Positions 19,659 to 29,760 are shown, numbered from the stretch's first letter. The stretch: DNA of 64,000 nt from Rhodospirillales bacterium (GCA_021775005.1 JAJFIK010000089.1:22685-86684), one strand, 5' to 3'. Notes: a model not told the origin generated them from the sequence alone. A program made the numbers and translations.

Positions 19659-20972
19659 TCAGCTCTCGCCAAATACCCGGCGAAAGATCGTATCGACGTG
19701 CTTGGTGTGGTAGCTGAGGTCAAAAAGGCCCTCAAGCTCTGCATCGCTCAGCTTCGCAGAAACATCGGGGTCCGCCTTCAGCAATTCAAGGAATTGCCCT
19801 TCGCCGCGCCATACCGGCATGGCGTTGCGTTGCACCAGACGATAGGCGTCTTCCCGCGCCACGCCTGCCTGGGTCAGCGCCAGCAGAATCCGTTGGGAAT
19901 GCACAAGGCCCCCAAGTTTATCGAGATTTTCCTGCATGCGATCTGGGTAGACCAGCAATTTGGCGATGACCCCGGTGAGCCGTACCAACGAGAAGTCCAG
20001 CGCCACCGTGGCATCGGGGCCAATGGTCCGCTCAACGCTGGAGTGGGAGATGTCCCGCTCGTGCCACAGCGCCACGTTTTCCATGGCCGGGATGGCATAG
20101 GCGCGGATTAGTCTTGCCTGGCCGGTCAGGTTTTCCGTCAAAATGGGGTTGCGCTTGTGGGGCATGGCCGACGAGCCCTTTTGCCCGGCAGAGAAATACT
20201 CCTCAGCTTCCAGAACTTCTGAGCGCTGCAAGTGGCGCACCTCTGTCGCCAAGCGCTCTATGGATGAGGCGATGACGGCGAGGGTGGCAAAATACATCGC
20301 GTGGCGATCGCGCGGGATCACTTGCGTGGATACCGGCTCGACCTCGAGCCCCATGGCCTTGGCGATGTGTTCTTCAACGCGCGGGTCCACATTGGCAAAG
20401 GTTCCCACCGCGCCGGATATAGCGCAGGTGGCGATTTCCGCGCGCGCCGCGCGCAGGCGCTCCAAGCCGCGATCAAATTCCGCATAGGCTTGGGCGAGCT
20501 TGACGCCGAAGGTGGTGGGCTCGGCATGGATGCCATGGCTGCGCCCAATACAAACCGTGTTCCTGTGTTCCTCGGCGCGGGTTTTCAGTGCTTTGAGCAA
20601 GCCCTCCATATCCTTGATCAGGAGATCGGTGGCCCGGACCAGCTGCACGCTAAAACACGTGTCGAGGATGTCCGATGAGGTCATACCCTGATGCACAAAG
20701 CGCGCTTCGGGGCCAATTTGCTCAGCCAACCAGGTCAGGAAGGCGATGACGTCGTGTTTGACTTCCGCCTCGATCTCATCGATGCGCGCCACATCCACCT
20801 GCTCCAGTGCCGGGCGCCCCTTGTCCCAGATGACCTTGGCGGCGTCTTTGGGGATGACCCCCAAGTCAGCCAAGGCATCACAAGCGTGGGCTTCAATTTC
20901 GAACCAGATACGGAACTTCGATTCGGGGGTCCAAATGGCCGCCATTTCGGGGCGGGTATAGCGCGGGATCAT
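19659..20972 (-). CDS. purB: Adenylosuccinate lyase
   Basis: 437 residues from the ATG at 20972 (MIPRYTRPEMAAIWTPE), the standard PurB N-terminus; the longer reading frame begins inside the preceding ABC gene spacer. The fumarase/aspartase signature is GSSAMPHKRNP, the catalytic His lies in IGRSHGIHAEPTTFG, and HQGMTSSDILDT is present. Catalyses two steps, SAICAR to AICAR and adenylosuccinate to AMP. It lies 71 nt after the ABC transporter operon on the same strand. Confidence 0.97.
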   Translation of the reverse strand: MIPRYTRPEMAAIWTPESKFRIWFEIEAHACDALADLGVIPKDAAKVIWDKGRPALEQVDVARIDEIEAEVKHDVIAFLTWLAEQIGPEARFVHQGMTSSDILDTCFSVQLVRATDLLIKDMEGLLKALKTRAEEHRNTVCIGRSHGIHAEPTTFGVKLAQAYAEFDRGLERLRAARAEIATCAISGAVGTFANVDPRVEEHIAKAMGLEVEPVSTQVIPRDRHAMYFATLAVIASSIERLATEVRHLQRSEVLEAEEYFSAGQKGSSAMPHKRNPILTENLTGQARLIRAYAIPAMENVALWHERDISHSSVERTIGPDATVALDFSLVRLTGVIAKLLVYPDRMQENLDKLGGLVHSQRILLALTQAGVAREDAYRLVQRNAMPVWRGEGQFLELLKADPDVSAKLSDAELEGLFDLSYHTKHVDTIFRRVFGES

Positions 20973-21043
20973 CGGCACCTCATGGCAATAGGTGAGCGGG
21001 CCTTCTGATAGAACGCGGGGGCGAGGGACGCAAGTGGCGCGGG

Positions 21044-22057
21044 CTATTCCGCTGCGGCCGCCCAAGCGGGCAGGCGGCCTTCCTCAACCCCGTGGCAGGC
21101 CGCAGCAAAGTTGGCAGCACCTTTAAGTTTGGGGTCTTCGGACTTGCAGCGCTTGTTGGCGAAGGGACAGCGCGGATGATAATGGCAGCCAGGGGGACGG
21201 CTCATGGGGTTGGCGACCTCACCCACCACATGGCTGCGCTCGCGGGTCGTCATGTCAAGCCGAGGAATGGCATCAAGCAACATGCGTGTATAGGGGTGTT
21301 GTGGCGCTTTGAAGAGCTGCTTCTTCTCGGCGACCTCCACAAGGCGACCAAGATACATCACGCCGACGACGTCACTTACGTGAGCGATCACCGCCAAATT
21401 GTGGCTGATGAACAAATATGTGAGCCCAAGCTCGTCTTGCAGGTCTTTCATCAAATTTAGAATTTGTGCCTGCACGCTTACATCCAGTGCAGACGTTGGT
21501 TCATCGCAGACGAGGAATTCCGGTTCACTGGCGAGCGCGCGCGCGATGGAGATGCGTTGGCGTTGGCCACCAGAAAATTCGTGCGGAAATTTCTCGCCAT
21601 CAACGGCCACAAGGCCCACTTGGTCCAGAAGTTCGCCCGCGCGTTTGGCACGGGCCAGGCTGTCGCGCATGCCTTTGCGCAACAAGGCCTCGCCAATAAT
21701 ATCCACCACGCGCCAGCGCGGATTAAGGCTGGCAAAAGGGTCCTGGAAGATCATTTGCAAACGCCCGCGGCCAATGCCGCGCCCACCGCCTGGCGCTGAG
21801 ACGGGTTTGCCATCGAATGTAATGCTGCCGTTTGAAGGTTGCATCAGCCCCACCGTCATGCGGGCAACTGTGGATTTACCAGAACCAGACTCGCCCACAA
21901 GGCCAAAGGTCTTCCCCTTAGGGATGGAGAAGCTGACGCCGTCCACTGCAGGAAGCAGCAGGCGGCTGCGACCTGTGAGCGCCGCAAGCCATGCGGCTTC
22001 CGTCAGGTCAAATATTTTGGAGAGGTTTTTAACCTCTAGCAGCGGCGCATCGCTCAT
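21044..22057 (-). CDS. Peptide ABC transporter ATPase (DppF/OppF-type)
   Basis: About 337 residues, start ATG at 22057 overlapping the stop of the preceding ATPase (ATGA). Walker A is GESGSGKST, signature SGGQRQR, Walker B EFLVCDEPTSALD. The C-terminal oligopeptide-transport extension holds the Cys cluster CHYHPRCPFANKRC typical of Opp/Dpp ATPases. Provides energy for import with its partner ATPase. The last gene of the operon. Confidence 0.92.
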   Translation of the reverse strand: MSDAPLLEVKNLSKIFDLTEAAWLAALTGRSRLLLPAVDGVSFSIPKGKTFGLVGESGSGKSTVARMTVGLMQPSNGSITFDGKPVSAPGGGRGIGRGRLQMIFQDPFASLNPRWRVVDIIGEALLRKGMRDSLARAKRAGELLDQVGLVAVDGEKFPHEFSGGQRQRISIARALASEPEFLVCDEPTSALDVSVQAQILNLMKDLQDELGLTYLFISHNLAVIAHVSDVVGVMYLGRLVEVAEKKQLFKAPQHPYTRMLLDAIPRLDMTTRERSHVVGEVANPMSRPPGCHYHPRCPFANKRCKSEDPKLKGAANFAAACHGVEEGRLPAWAAAAE

Positions 22058-23028
22058 TGGTCGGCCTCCCGCTGAAGAAGCCAGCAAGCCGCCTGGCTAC
22101 TGTCACCCTTCATCAGCTCTGGCCGCTTTTGATCACACGGCTCAAAGCGTTTGGGGCAACGAGGATGAAACGCGCAACCTTGCGGAATATCGGTGGGGCG
22201 GGGCATGGAGCCTTTGATATGAGCAAGGCGCGCGTCGTCTTTACCAAGCCGCGGGATAGACGCCATCAGCCCTTGGGTATAGGGATGGTTGGGCGCTTGC
22301 ACGACATTGCGCACCGCGCCAATTTCAACAATGCGCCCGGCATACATCACTGCGACCCGGTCGCAGGTTTCTGCAATAACGCCCATGTCATGGCTGATGA
22401 GCATGATTGCCGCGCCATTATCTGCCGCAAGGCGCTTCAGCAAGTTGATGATTTGCGCCTGTACAGAAACATCCAGCGCCGTTGTGGGTTCGTCCGCAAT
22501 GATCAGTTTAGGATTGTTGGCAAGAGCCAGGGCGATCACCACGCGTTGGCGCATGCCGCCGGAAAACTGGTGCGGGTATTGCCCGATGCGTTCGCTCGCC
22601 GCCGGAATGCCGACTTCGTCCAGAAGCTCAATGGCGCGGGCTTTCGCCGCGGTTTCCGACAAGGGTTGGTGGGTCCGCAAAGTTTCGCTGAGCTGCCGCC
22701 CAATGGTGTAGAGCGGATTGAGGCTGGTGAGCGGGTCTTGAAAAATCATCCCGATGGCGGCACCGCGGATGCGCCGCAACTCACGATATTTGAGATTGTC
22801 GATGCGCTTGCCTTCAAGGCGAATTTCCCCGCCGCCGATCCGGCCAGGAGGCTCCAAAAGGCCGATAACCGCCGCGCCGGTGAGAGATTTCCCAGCGCCG
22901 CTTTCCCCCACAACGCCGAGGATTTCGCCGGGCGCTATGTCAAACGAGACATCATCCACGGGCACCAGAAGATGGCGACGCGTGGGGATTTCCACGCTGA
23001 GGTTTTTGACTTCCAGAAGCGCGCTCAT
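22054..23028 (-). CDS. Peptide ABC transporter ATPase (DppD/OppD-type)
   Basis: 324 residues from the ATG at 23028; a GTG at 23034 is also possible and would overlap the upstream stop. Walker A GESGAGKSLT, signature FSGGMRQR, Walker B KLIIADEPTTALDVS. The C-terminal CAFHPRCPKRFEPC extension is present. Fourth gene of the importer operon. Confidence 0.92.
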   Translation of the reverse strand: MSALLEVKNLSVEIPTRRHLLVPVDDVSFDIAPGEILGVVGESGAGKSLTGAAVIGLLEPPGRIGGGEIRLEGKRIDNLKYRELRRIRGAAIGMIFQDPLTSLNPLYTIGRQLSETLRTHQPLSETAAKARAIELLDEVGIPAASERIGQYPHQFSGGMRQRVVIALALANNPKLIIADEPTTALDVSVQAQIINLLKRLAADNGAAIMLISHDMGVIAETCDRVAVMYAGRIVEIGAVRNVVQAPNHPYTQGLMASIPRLGKDDARLAHIKGSMPRPTDIPQGCAFHPRCPKRFEPCDQKRPELMKGDSSQAACWLLQREADQ

Positions 23029-23030
23029 GG

Positions 23031-23993
23031 TCACCTCAACTTCGGATTCAAAGCGTCGCGGAGCCAGTCACCGAGCAGGTTCACCGCAAGTACGAGCACA
23101 ACAAGAGCGCCGGAAGGAAAGAGCGTGATCCACCATTCGCCGCTGAACAAGAAGTCATTACCAATGCGGATGAGCGTTCCCAGCGACGGCGTTGTCGGCG
23201 GCACGCCAACACCCAGAAACGAAAGCGTTGCTTCGGAGGTGATCGCAAGTGCCAACCCGATGGTGCCAAGCACTAGCACGGGCCCGAGAATATTCGGTAA
23301 CACATGGCGCAGCAGGATGACCCAAGATGGTGTGCCGATGATGCGCGCCGAGGCAACGTAGTCCTTTACTTTTTCTGACATAGCGCCGGAGCGTGCCACC
23401 CGTGCATATTGCGGCCAGTTGGAAATCCCGATGGCAAAGATCACCACATAGATGGCGATTTCCTCGCGCATGTCAGAAGGAAGCGCTGTGCGCGCTATCC
23501 CGTCTACAAGCAAGGCGATAAGAAGCCCCGGAATGGTGAGCTGGATGTCGGCAAAGCGCATGAGGAGCGCGTCAAACCACCCGCCCACAAAGCCGCTGAT
23601 CAGGCCCACCAAAACCCCAAGGGCAATGGAAAAGACCACAGCCGCAAAACCCACCATGAGTGAAATACGCGCGCCATAGATGATGGTGGAGAAAATATCG
23701 CGGCCCTGATTATCGGTGCCGAGTAAAAACCGCGCGTCGCCGCCTTCCACCCATGACGGAGGAAAGAAGGAGTCCATCAACGACAATGAAGCCGGATTAA
23801 ACGGGTCGTGGGGTGCGACCAGGGGCGCAAAGATGGCTGCCAGTATGAAAATCACGGTGATCAGGAAGGCGACAACAACAACAGGCTGGCGCACAAATGA
23901 GTAAAGAAGATCGCTACCCGCAAAGCGGCGGATGCCGTCAACCATACGGCTGCCAAGGCTTTGATGCGGGATGTGAGCTTGTTGATCAGTCAT
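23031..23993 (-). CDS. Peptide ABC transporter permease (DppC/OppC-type)
   Basis: 320 residues with a cytoplasmic N-terminus, one helix, a periplasmic loop with HDPFNPASLSLMDSFFPPSW and LLGTDNQGRDIFST, and five more helices. The coupling EAA-like motif is in VASARIIGTPSWVILLRHVLPN. The LGTDxxGRD motif is typical of DppC. Separated from dppB by 2 nt. Confidence 0.92.
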   Translation of the reverse strand: MTDQQAHIPHQSLGSRMVDGIRRFAGSDLLYSFVRQPVVVVAFLITVIFILAAIFAPLVAPHDPFNPASLSLMDSFFPPSWVEGGDARFLLGTDNQGRDIFSTIIYGARISLMVGFAAVVFSIALGVLVGLISGFVGGWFDALLMRFADIQLTIPGLLIALLVDGIARTALPSDMREEIAIYVVIFAIGISNWPQYARVARSGAMSEKVKDYVASARIIGTPSWVILLRHVLPNILGPVLVLGTIGLALAITSEATLSFLGVGVPPTTPSLGTLIRIGNDFLFSGEWWITLFPSGALVVLVLAVNLLGDWLRDALNPKLR

Positions 23994-23995
23994 TG

Positions 23996-24982
23996 CTACA
24001 CCCCGGCCTTAACGCGGCGCTCAGTTCGCAGCCGCGGATCGATGACCACATATAAAATGTCCACCACCAAATTTGTCAGCACGAAAATAAGGCTCGCCAA
24101 TACCAGATAAGCGGACATGACAGGCACATCAGCAAACTGCACCGCCTGCACAAACAAAAGCCCCATGCCCGGCCATTGGAAAACGGTTTCGGTGACGATA
24201 GAAAAGGCGATGAGCCCGCCGATGTTGAGACCGACAATAGTGATCACCGGGATCATCGTGTTCTTGAGGGCGTGGCCGAAATTGATGGCGCGATTTGTAA
24301 GCCCGCGCGCGCGAGCAAACTTGATGTAGTCAGTGCGCAGCACCTCCAGCATCTCTGCGCGCACAAGGCGCAAGATCAGCGTGAGTTGATAGAGCCCCAG
24401 GGTGATGGCCGGCATGATGATGGCGCGCCATCCATCGACGGTCAGAAGCCCGGTGGTCCAGCCGCCGAGCGCTGTTGTCTCCCCGCGCCCGAACGAGGGC
24501 AGCCATTGCAGGGTTACGGAGAACACATAGATCAGCAATATGCCCACAACAAATGTTGGTAGCGATACACCCGCCAGCGAAACCGTGAGGATCAAACGGC
24601 TACCCCAAAAAGTGCGGTAGAGCGCTGTGAAGATGCCCAAGGGAATGCCAACCACCAACGCGAAGATGGCGGAGACCATCACAAGCTCCAGCGTGGCGGG
24701 AAGGCGCTCTGCCACAAGGTCGCTTACGGGGCGTTGCAAACGATAAGAGATGCCGAAGTCACCCTGCAAGGCGTTGCCAATAAAGCGCACGAATTGCACT
24801 GGCGCGGGGTCATTGAGGCCAAGGTCTTCGCGTAGTTGATCGCGGTCTTCCTGCGTTGCCTCTTGCCCCACCATGTTGGAGATCGGATCTCCCACATAGT
24901 TGGACAGAACGAACGCAGCCATGGCGACGACGATCATCACCAATGCTGCTTGGAATACACGATTGAGTATGAGAAATCCCAA
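23996..24982 (-). CDS. Peptide ABC transporter permease (DppB/OppB-type)
   Basis: 328 residues with six predicted helices, the N-terminal periplasmic GDPISNMVGQEATQEDRDQLREDLGL and the cytoplasmic coupling sequence KFARARGLTNRAINFGHALKN. Pairs with the DppC-like permease in the membrane. Lies 17 nt after the substrate-binding protein gene. Confidence 0.92.
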   Translation of the reverse strand: MGFLILNRVFQAALVMIVVAMAAFVLSNYVGDPISNMVGQEATQEDRDQLREDLGLNDPAPVQFVRFIGNALQGDFGISYRLQRPVSDLVAERLPATLELVMVSAIFALVVGIPLGIFTALYRTFWGSRLILTVSLAGVSLPTFVVGILLIYVFSVTLQWLPSFGRGETTALGGWTTGLLTVDGWRAIIMPAITLGLYQLTLILRLVRAEMLEVLRTDYIKFARARGLTNRAINFGHALKNTMIPVITIVGLNIGGLIAFSIVTETVFQWPGMGLLFVQAVQFADVPVMSAYLVLASLIFVLTNLVVDILYVVIDPRLRTERRVKAGV

Positions 24983-24999
24983 CGCCCTTGTGCTCCTAG

Positions 25000-26571
25000 C
25001 TAATCTGTAAACCGGCCCATATAGAATTGGGGCGTGTTGTTGGCGACAATAGGCTGATCGAACTCATCACTTACGGCCCAAACAATGACTTGATGGTGGA
25101 GCGGTAGAAACACAATGTCTTCGGTTGCAATGGCCCACGCCTCGGCGATCATCTCATTGCGGCGTGCCTCGTCAAGTTCCTGAGCCATTAGATCGGTTAA
25201 TTCATCAAGGCGCGCGTTTGAGTATCCGGTGCCATTGTTGCGGCGACCTGTGTAGTAAAGAAACTGAAATACGTATTCACTATCGAGGGTGGGAACGCCC
25301 CAGCCCTGCATGTAGAAGTCGGTCTCGCGATTGTCGATCTTGGGGAAGTGAAGCGATTTTGGTTGCGCATCTAACGTCACCTCAATGCCGATGCGCGCGA
25401 GCATGGCAACGGTGGCTTGGCAAATCGCTTCATCATTGACATAGCGGTTGTTGGGGCAATCAAGGGTCACGCTGAAGCCATCGGCGTAGCCTGCGTCAGC
25501 CATCAGTTGCCGGGCGGCGTCCGGGTCAAACCCGGGCCGTGTATCGAGCGCCGCCGTGTGTCCATTGATAGGGGGCGAGATAATTACCCCCGCCGGCTGT
25601 GAAAGGCCCCGCATAATGCGCGACTGGATCGCGTCAATGTCGATGGCTTGGTACATGGCCAATCGAACGCGGCGATCAGCAAACGGGTTGGCGCCGCGAA
25701 TGTTGGAAGACCGCAACTCGTCGCTCGCTTGGTCCAGACCAAAAAATATGGTGCGTACTTGCGCGGTTTGCTGCACTTGAAGCCCTGGCGCGCTTTCAAG
25801 GCGTCGTAAATCTTGCAGCGGCGGGTCGAGCACAAAGTCTACCTCGCCAGACAAGATGGCCGCCACGCGGGTCGCGTCGTTGGTAATGGGGGTGTAAATG
25901 ATCCGGTCCACATTGTGAGGCTCAAACACCTCAAGCCCCCACCAGCCATCAAAGCGCGTGAAGACCGAACGAATGTCCGGTTCGCGTAACTCAAGTGTAA
26001 ATGGTCCGGTGCCATTGGCGTGGCGTACGGCATAGTTTTCCTCGCCGGCCGCGAAATCCTGTGCCTCTTCCACATTATGCGTGCTCGACCACGCCGCTGA
26101 CATAATGAAAACGTCGGTGAGATTGGCGACCAAAAGCGGAGTGGGGACGCTGGTGTGCACCCGCACCACATGGTCGGAGACGACCTCTACGCTTTCAATG
26201 GTGTTGATGAGGGAGCGAAAGTCAGATGAATCCCCTTGCGCACGGGTGAGGGAGAACGCCACATCTTCTGCCGTAAAGGGTGTGCCATCGTGAAAGGTAA
26301 CCCCTTCGCGCAATTGAAATTCCCAAACGGTCGGTTCGGTGATTTCCCATGACGTTGCCAGGCGCGGCATGAGGGTGAGTGCCGCATCCCGGCTCACCAG
26401 CGTCTCATAAACTTGTGTCAGCGCGGTAATGGTGGGGGTTTCGTTCTGCCCATGGGGATCAAACGTGAGCGCGTCGCCCCGGCTGGCCCAGCGCAGTACA
26501 TTCTCGTCTTGCGCGGCGGCGGGCAGGACCATGCCCATCACTACGCAAATGGCTATGAACAATCGCGTCAT
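25000..26571 (-). CDS. Peptide ABC transporter substrate-binding protein (SBP family 5)
   Basis: 523 residues from the ATG at 26571 (MTRLFIAICVVMGMVLPAAAQD), a clean signal peptide cut after AAA or AAAQ. The SBP_5 pattern follows: LRWASRGDALTFDPH, then DGTPFTAEDVAFSLTRAQ near residue 100. First gene of the operon. Peptides are likely substrates, but the family also takes up nickel and opines, and substrate cannot be read here. Confidence 0.93.
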   Translation of the reverse strand: MTRLFIAICVVMGMVLPAAAQDENVLRWASRGDALTFDPHGQNETPTITALTQVYETLVSRDAALTLMPRLATSWEITEPTVWEFQLREGVTFHDGTPFTAEDVAFSLTRAQGDSSDFRSLINTIESVEVVSDHVVRVHTSVPTPLLVANLTDVFIMSAAWSSTHNVEEAQDFAAGEENYAVRHANGTGPFTLELREPDIRSVFTRFDGWWGLEVFEPHNVDRIIYTPITNDATRVAAILSGEVDFVLDPPLQDLRRLESAPGLQVQQTAQVRTIFFGLDQASDELRSSNIRGANPFADRRVRLAMYQAIDIDAIQSRIMRGLSQPAGVIISPPINGHTAALDTRPGFDPDAARQLMADAGYADGFSVTLDCPNNRYVNDEAICQATVAMLARIGIEVTLDAQPKSLHFPKIDNRETDFYMQGWGVPTLDSEYVFQFLYYTGRRNNGTGYSNARLDELTDLMAQELDEARRNEMIAEAWAIATEDIVFLPLHHQVIVWAVSDEFDQPIVANNTPQFYMGRFTD

Positions 26572-26657
26572 GCGCGGAATTCCCTTGATTTTGCTCGCCC
26601 CACCAGCGGGGATCATAGGGATTTCGCAGCAGAAGGCAAAGGGGGAGCGGAGAGCTG

Positions 26658-27125
26658 CTACCACTCCTCATCGATGGTATCGAAGGTGCAGCCGGGGGTC
26701 TCGTTGGCCCAGGTTTCGGCTTCGTCGCGGTCGAATGTCGCCCAGCCATCGACGAAGTAGACGAGAATGTCGGGCTCGGGATCGCGCAACACCTCAAATG
26801 TAAACGCTATCGTACCGTCTCCTTGGCAATTGGGAATGAGAGAGGCGCTAACCAAGTTGCCGGGTGGCTCGTGAGTGAAAACACAGTCTCCCATTCCATG
26901 CCCAGCAACGCAGATCAAAAGATTTCCTTCGTCATCGGTATCCAACTGGATCCAAGTTCCCTCGCGGAAAACAAAAGGTGTCCACAAAATGCTCTCGGAT
27001 GACATATTGGTAATAAAGCCTGCCCGTTCATACGGTTCGACGGGCGGAAAATTGCCGTCTGGTTTGGCCAGGCTGTTTGCACTAAGGGCAACAAGCAGTG
27101 CAGCAGCTAGAGTTATTCGGGTCAT
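26658..27125 (-). CDS. Secreted hypothetical protein
   Basis: 155 residues, unrecognised. An N-terminal signal peptide (MTRITLAAALLVALSANSLA) is followed by a soluble acidic domain with four Cys (LICVAGHGMGDCVF, LIPNCQGDG, TPGCTFD) that could form two disulfides in the periplasm. No match to a known family. It lies between the peptide transporter and radC, on the same strand. Confidence 0.65.
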   Translation of the reverse strand: MTRITLAAALLVALSANSLAKPDGNFPPVEPYERAGFITNMSSESILWTPFVFREGTWIQLDTDDEGNLLICVAGHGMGDCVFTHEPPGNLVSASLIPNCQGDGTIAFTFEVLRDPEPDILVYFVDGWATFDRDEAETWANETPGCTFDTIDEEW

Positions 27126-27143
27126 GATGCTCTCTTCAATTTG

Positions 27144-27434
27144 CTAGTATTGAGTAACTCCGCCGCGAATCGAATAGAGGTAGAAATTAACCTCGACCCT
27201 GCCGCTGTTCGCACCACGATCCTGGCGCACATAGTTGGTTGTTGTAGTTCTGTTCCGAGTGTCGTCTGAGGACGCTTGATTGTCCATCCAGTGAGCGTGA
27301 AGAATAGCAACGATGTTGCCCGAGCGAGGCACTCCAAATTCGCCTGATCCGTCTCGATAACGTCGCCCAACATAAAGCCCATCATAGGAATACCGCTCTC
27401 GTCCGCTGCCAAGATTTAGCCAGTCGTCCACCAA
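27144..27434 (-). CDS. Short open frame without an ATG, possibly a gene remnant
   Basis: Up to 97 residues (…YSYDGLYVGRRYRDGSGEF… to SIRGGVTQY). It has only a TTG at 27434 (or GTG at 27431) near the upstream end and no Met until the middle. It has the rich Tyr/Arg/Gly composition of a secreted-domain C-terminus and starts right after the radC stop (27454). Another frame (27122-27412) is open across the same stretch but has poorer composition. It may be a truncated gene. No family recognised. Confidence 0.35.
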   Translation of the reverse strand: MVDDWLNLGSGRERYSYDGLYVGRRYRDGSGEFGVPRSGNIVAILHAHWMDNQASSDDTRNRTTTTNYVRQDRGANSGRVEVNFYLYSIRGGVTQY

Positions 27435-27453
27435 AATGCGGGCCGCTGAGCGA

Positions 27454-28134
27454 CTAGATCAACCCGGTTTGGCGCAGGCTTACGTGGCTGCCCCGCCCGA
27501 TGATCAAATGATCGATCACCTGGATCTTGAGCGCGCGGGCGGCCTCTTCAATTTCCTTGGTCATATCGATGTCAGAACGCGACGGCGTCGGATCGCCGCT
27601 GGGGTGATTGTGCACCAGCACAATGGCAGAGGCGCCGAGATCAAGGGCGCGCTTGACCACTTCGCGGGGGTAGACCGGCGTGTGATTGACGGTGCCGCGC
27701 TGTTGCACTTCATCAGCAACAAGGGCGTGTTTATGGTCCAGAAACAAAACGCGAAATTGTTCTGTGGTGTCATAGGCCATTGAGGCGGTGCAATAGTCCA
27801 CGACCTTGGCCCATGATCGGAGCACCGGGCGATTGAGCACGCGCGCTTGGGAAAGTTTTAGGGATGCCGCTTGCACGATCTTAAGTTCAATGACCGCCGC
27901 TTCGCCAAGTCCCTCCACCTCGCGCAAGCGTTCCACTGGCGCGCTGATCACTTCAGAAAAGCTCCCAAATTGATCAATGAGTTGTTTGGCGAGGGGTTTT
28001 AAATCCCGCCGCGGAATGGCGCGGAACAACACAAGTTCCAGAAGCTCGTAGTCCTGCAAACCTTTTTCACCGGCCGCAAGAAATCGCTCACGTAGGCGCT
28101 GGCGATGTCCGGTGTAATGCGGCTTGTCCGCCAT
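27454..28134 (-). CDS. radC: RadC family protein (JAB/MPN domain)
   Basis: 226 residues from the ATG at 28134 ([18 protein letters not shown]); a longer frame would run into map. A helix-hairpin-helix region lies at the N-terminus, then the JAB/MPN metalloprotease-type motif near the C-terminus, [14 protein letters not shown] (the HxH...D zinc pattern). RadC was once linked to DNA repair in E. coli, but its role is unsettled. It starts 10 nt downstream of the map stop. Confidence 0.92.
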   Translation of the reverse strand: MADKPHYTGHRQRLRERFLAAGEKGLQDYELLELVLFRAIPRRDLKPLAKQLIDQFGSFSEVISAPVERLREVEGLGEAAVIELKIVQAASLKLSQARVLNRPVLRSWAKVVDYCTASMAYDTTEQFRVLFLDHKHALVADEVQQRGTVNHTPVYPREVVKRALDLGASAIVLVHNHPSGDPTPSRSDIDMTKEIEEAARALKIQVIDHLIIGRGSHVSLRQTGLI

Positions 28135-28144
28135 CCGTTGGCGC

Positions 28145-28969
28145 TCAGCCCGTAAAGGGCGGCCGATCAAGGCCAGTGGGGGATTTGGTAAAGACCTCGC
28201 AGCCATCAGAAGTGACACCAATGGAGTGCTCAAATTGAGCAGATAGAGAGCGGTCTTTGGTCACCGCCGTCCAACCATCATTGAGCATTTTGACCTGCCA
28301 CTTGCCAGCATTGACCATGGGCTCAATGGTGAAGAACATGCCTTCGCGCAAAGCAACGCCGCTGCCGCGTTCGCCATAATGCAAAATGTTTGGCGGCTCG
28401 TGAAAAATGCGTCCCAAGCCATGGCCGCAGAAATCGCGCACCACGGAATAGCGCGCCGCTTCCACATGTTCTTGAATGGCCGCGCCAATGTCGCCTGTCG
28501 TGGCGTCGGGTTTGACCGCTTCGATGCCGCGCCACATGGCCTCAAATGTAATGTCAGTAAGGCGGCGGGCCTTGAGCTTTGGCTCTCCCGCCCAATACAT
28601 CCGACTGGTATCGCCGTGCCAACCATCAAGAATAACCGTGACATCGATATTGACCGTGTCGCCATCCTTCAGCGTCTTGTCAGACGGAATGCCGTGACAC
28701 ACAACATTATTGATTGATGTGCAAATTGATTTTGGAAATCCGCGATAATGGAGTGGGGCAGGGGTGGCACCATGATCAACAATAAATTCATGGGCGAGTT
28801 TGTTGAGGTAATCTGTCGCAACGCCGGGCGCAACTTCAGGCACCAGCATGTCGAGCGTTTCAGCGGCAAGCAGGCCCGCGTTACGCATGCCCTCAAAATC
28901 TTCTGCCTTGTGGATACGGATCACACCAGCTGAGGTCAATTCCGTATCAAGGTCTTCTGCATAACTCAT
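28145..28969 (-). CDS. map: Type I methionine aminopeptidase
   Basis: 274 residues. Metal ligands are seen in order: the Asp pair in [18 protein letters not shown], His in [15 protein letters not shown], Glu in [11 protein letters not shown] and Glu in [11 protein letters not shown]. Removes the initiator Met from new proteins. It lies 2 nt after sfsA, and is followed closely by radC. Confidence 0.97.
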   Translation of the reverse strand: MSYAEDLDTELTSAGVIRIHKAEDFEGMRNAGLLAAETLDMLVPEVAPGVATDYLNKLAHEFIVDHGATPAPLHYRGFPKSICTSINNVVCHGIPSDKTLKDGDTVNIDVTVILDGWHGDTSRMYWAGEPKLKARRLTDITFEAMWRGIEAVKPDATTGDIGAAIQEHVEAARYSVVRDFCGHGLGRIFHEPPNILHYGERGSGVALREGMFFTIEPMVNAGKWQVKMLNDGWTAVTKDRSLSAQFEHSIGVTSDGCEVFTKSPTGLDRPPFTG

Positions 28970-28971
28970 TG

Positions 28972-29685
28972 TTAGCCTGTCCGATAAAGGTCCAATTCCA
29001 AGGGGTCAGTGACCCTGATATGTGTTTGCGTAATCTCGCATCCATAGCACAGAACTTCCACCCCGCGCGCGAGCGCTGTTTTCATGGTGTCTGCATATAC
29101 AGGGTCCATGTCGGCGGCCAGCGAAAATTGCGTGCAATCGGTGCGTTGAACCAGAAACAGCATGACTGCCCTGTGGCCCGCTTCGGCCATATCCCCTAGT
29201 TCCACCAAGTGTTTGGCACCGCGGGCGGTAACGCTATCAGGAAATTCGGCAAGTGGCGGCGTGCGAGACAAGTGGACGTTTTTAACCTCTACGTAGCAAA
29301 GACGACCATCCGCGCCATCCTCCAGAAAAATGTCGATGCGGCTCGATTTGCCGTATTTCACTTCCCGGCGCAGTGAGCCATAGCCGGTGAGCTCAGGGAT
29401 GGCATCTGCCTCAATGGCTTCGGTAACCAACTTGTTGGGGTGCATCGTGTTGATGCCGACGAAGGTCTCGCCAAACTGCAATAGCTCCCAGGAATAGGCG
29501 AGCTTGCGTTTTGGATTGTCGGACTTTGACAGCCACACCCGCATACCTGGATCGGCAAGGCCCATCATGGAGCCCGGATTGGCCACATGCGCAGTCAGCT
29601 CTTCGCCGCTATCGAGTTTCACGTCAGCGAGAAATCGTTTGTATCGTTTGATGAGCGTGGCGGGCACCAGCGGGGGGAGGTTCAT
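28972..29685 (-). CDS. sfsA: SfsA family DNA/RNA nuclease-like protein
   Basis: 237 residues matching SfsA throughout: RYKRFLADVKLDSGEELTAHVANPGSM, YGKSSRIDIFLED and CYVEVKNVHLSR, the last holding a PD-(D/E)xK-like core (Asp, Glu-x-Lys). First named for a sugar-fermentation phenotype in E. coli. Exact role unknown. First of the sfsA-map-radC unit and divergent from the MoaB/CinA-like gene. Confidence 0.94.
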   Translation of the reverse strand: MNLPPLVPATLIKRYKRFLADVKLDSGEELTAHVANPGSMMGLADPGMRVWLSKSDNPKRKLAYSWELLQFGETFVGINTMHPNKLVTEAIEADAIPELTGYGSLRREVKYGKSSRIDIFLEDGADGRLCYVEVKNVHLSRTPPLAEFPDSVTARGAKHLVELGDMAEAGHRAVMLFLVQRTDCTQFSLAADMDPVYADTMKTALARGVEVLCYGCEITQTHIRVTDPLELDLYRTG

Positions 29686-29760
29686 AGGCCCACGTTATGG
29701 GGCAGATCAATTGAGTTCAAGCGGCTGGACATCAGCGGCCGCTACATTTATCTCCACACC

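Noticed and set aside
21399..22217. 272-codon plus-strand open frame
   Set aside because: Antisense shadow of the DppF/DppD ATPase genes; Ser/Arg-rich composition typical of an out-of-frame reading.
22057..23361. 434-codon plus-strand open frame
   Set aside because: It lies opposite the ABC ATPase and permease genes, has no family signature, and the minus frames carry clear Walker and permease motifs.
27122..27412. Alternative minus frame overlapping the radC-downstream open frame, ending in ATGA with the next gene
   Set aside because: The overlap with the next start is tempting, but the start would be TTG and its composition is poorer than the other frame.
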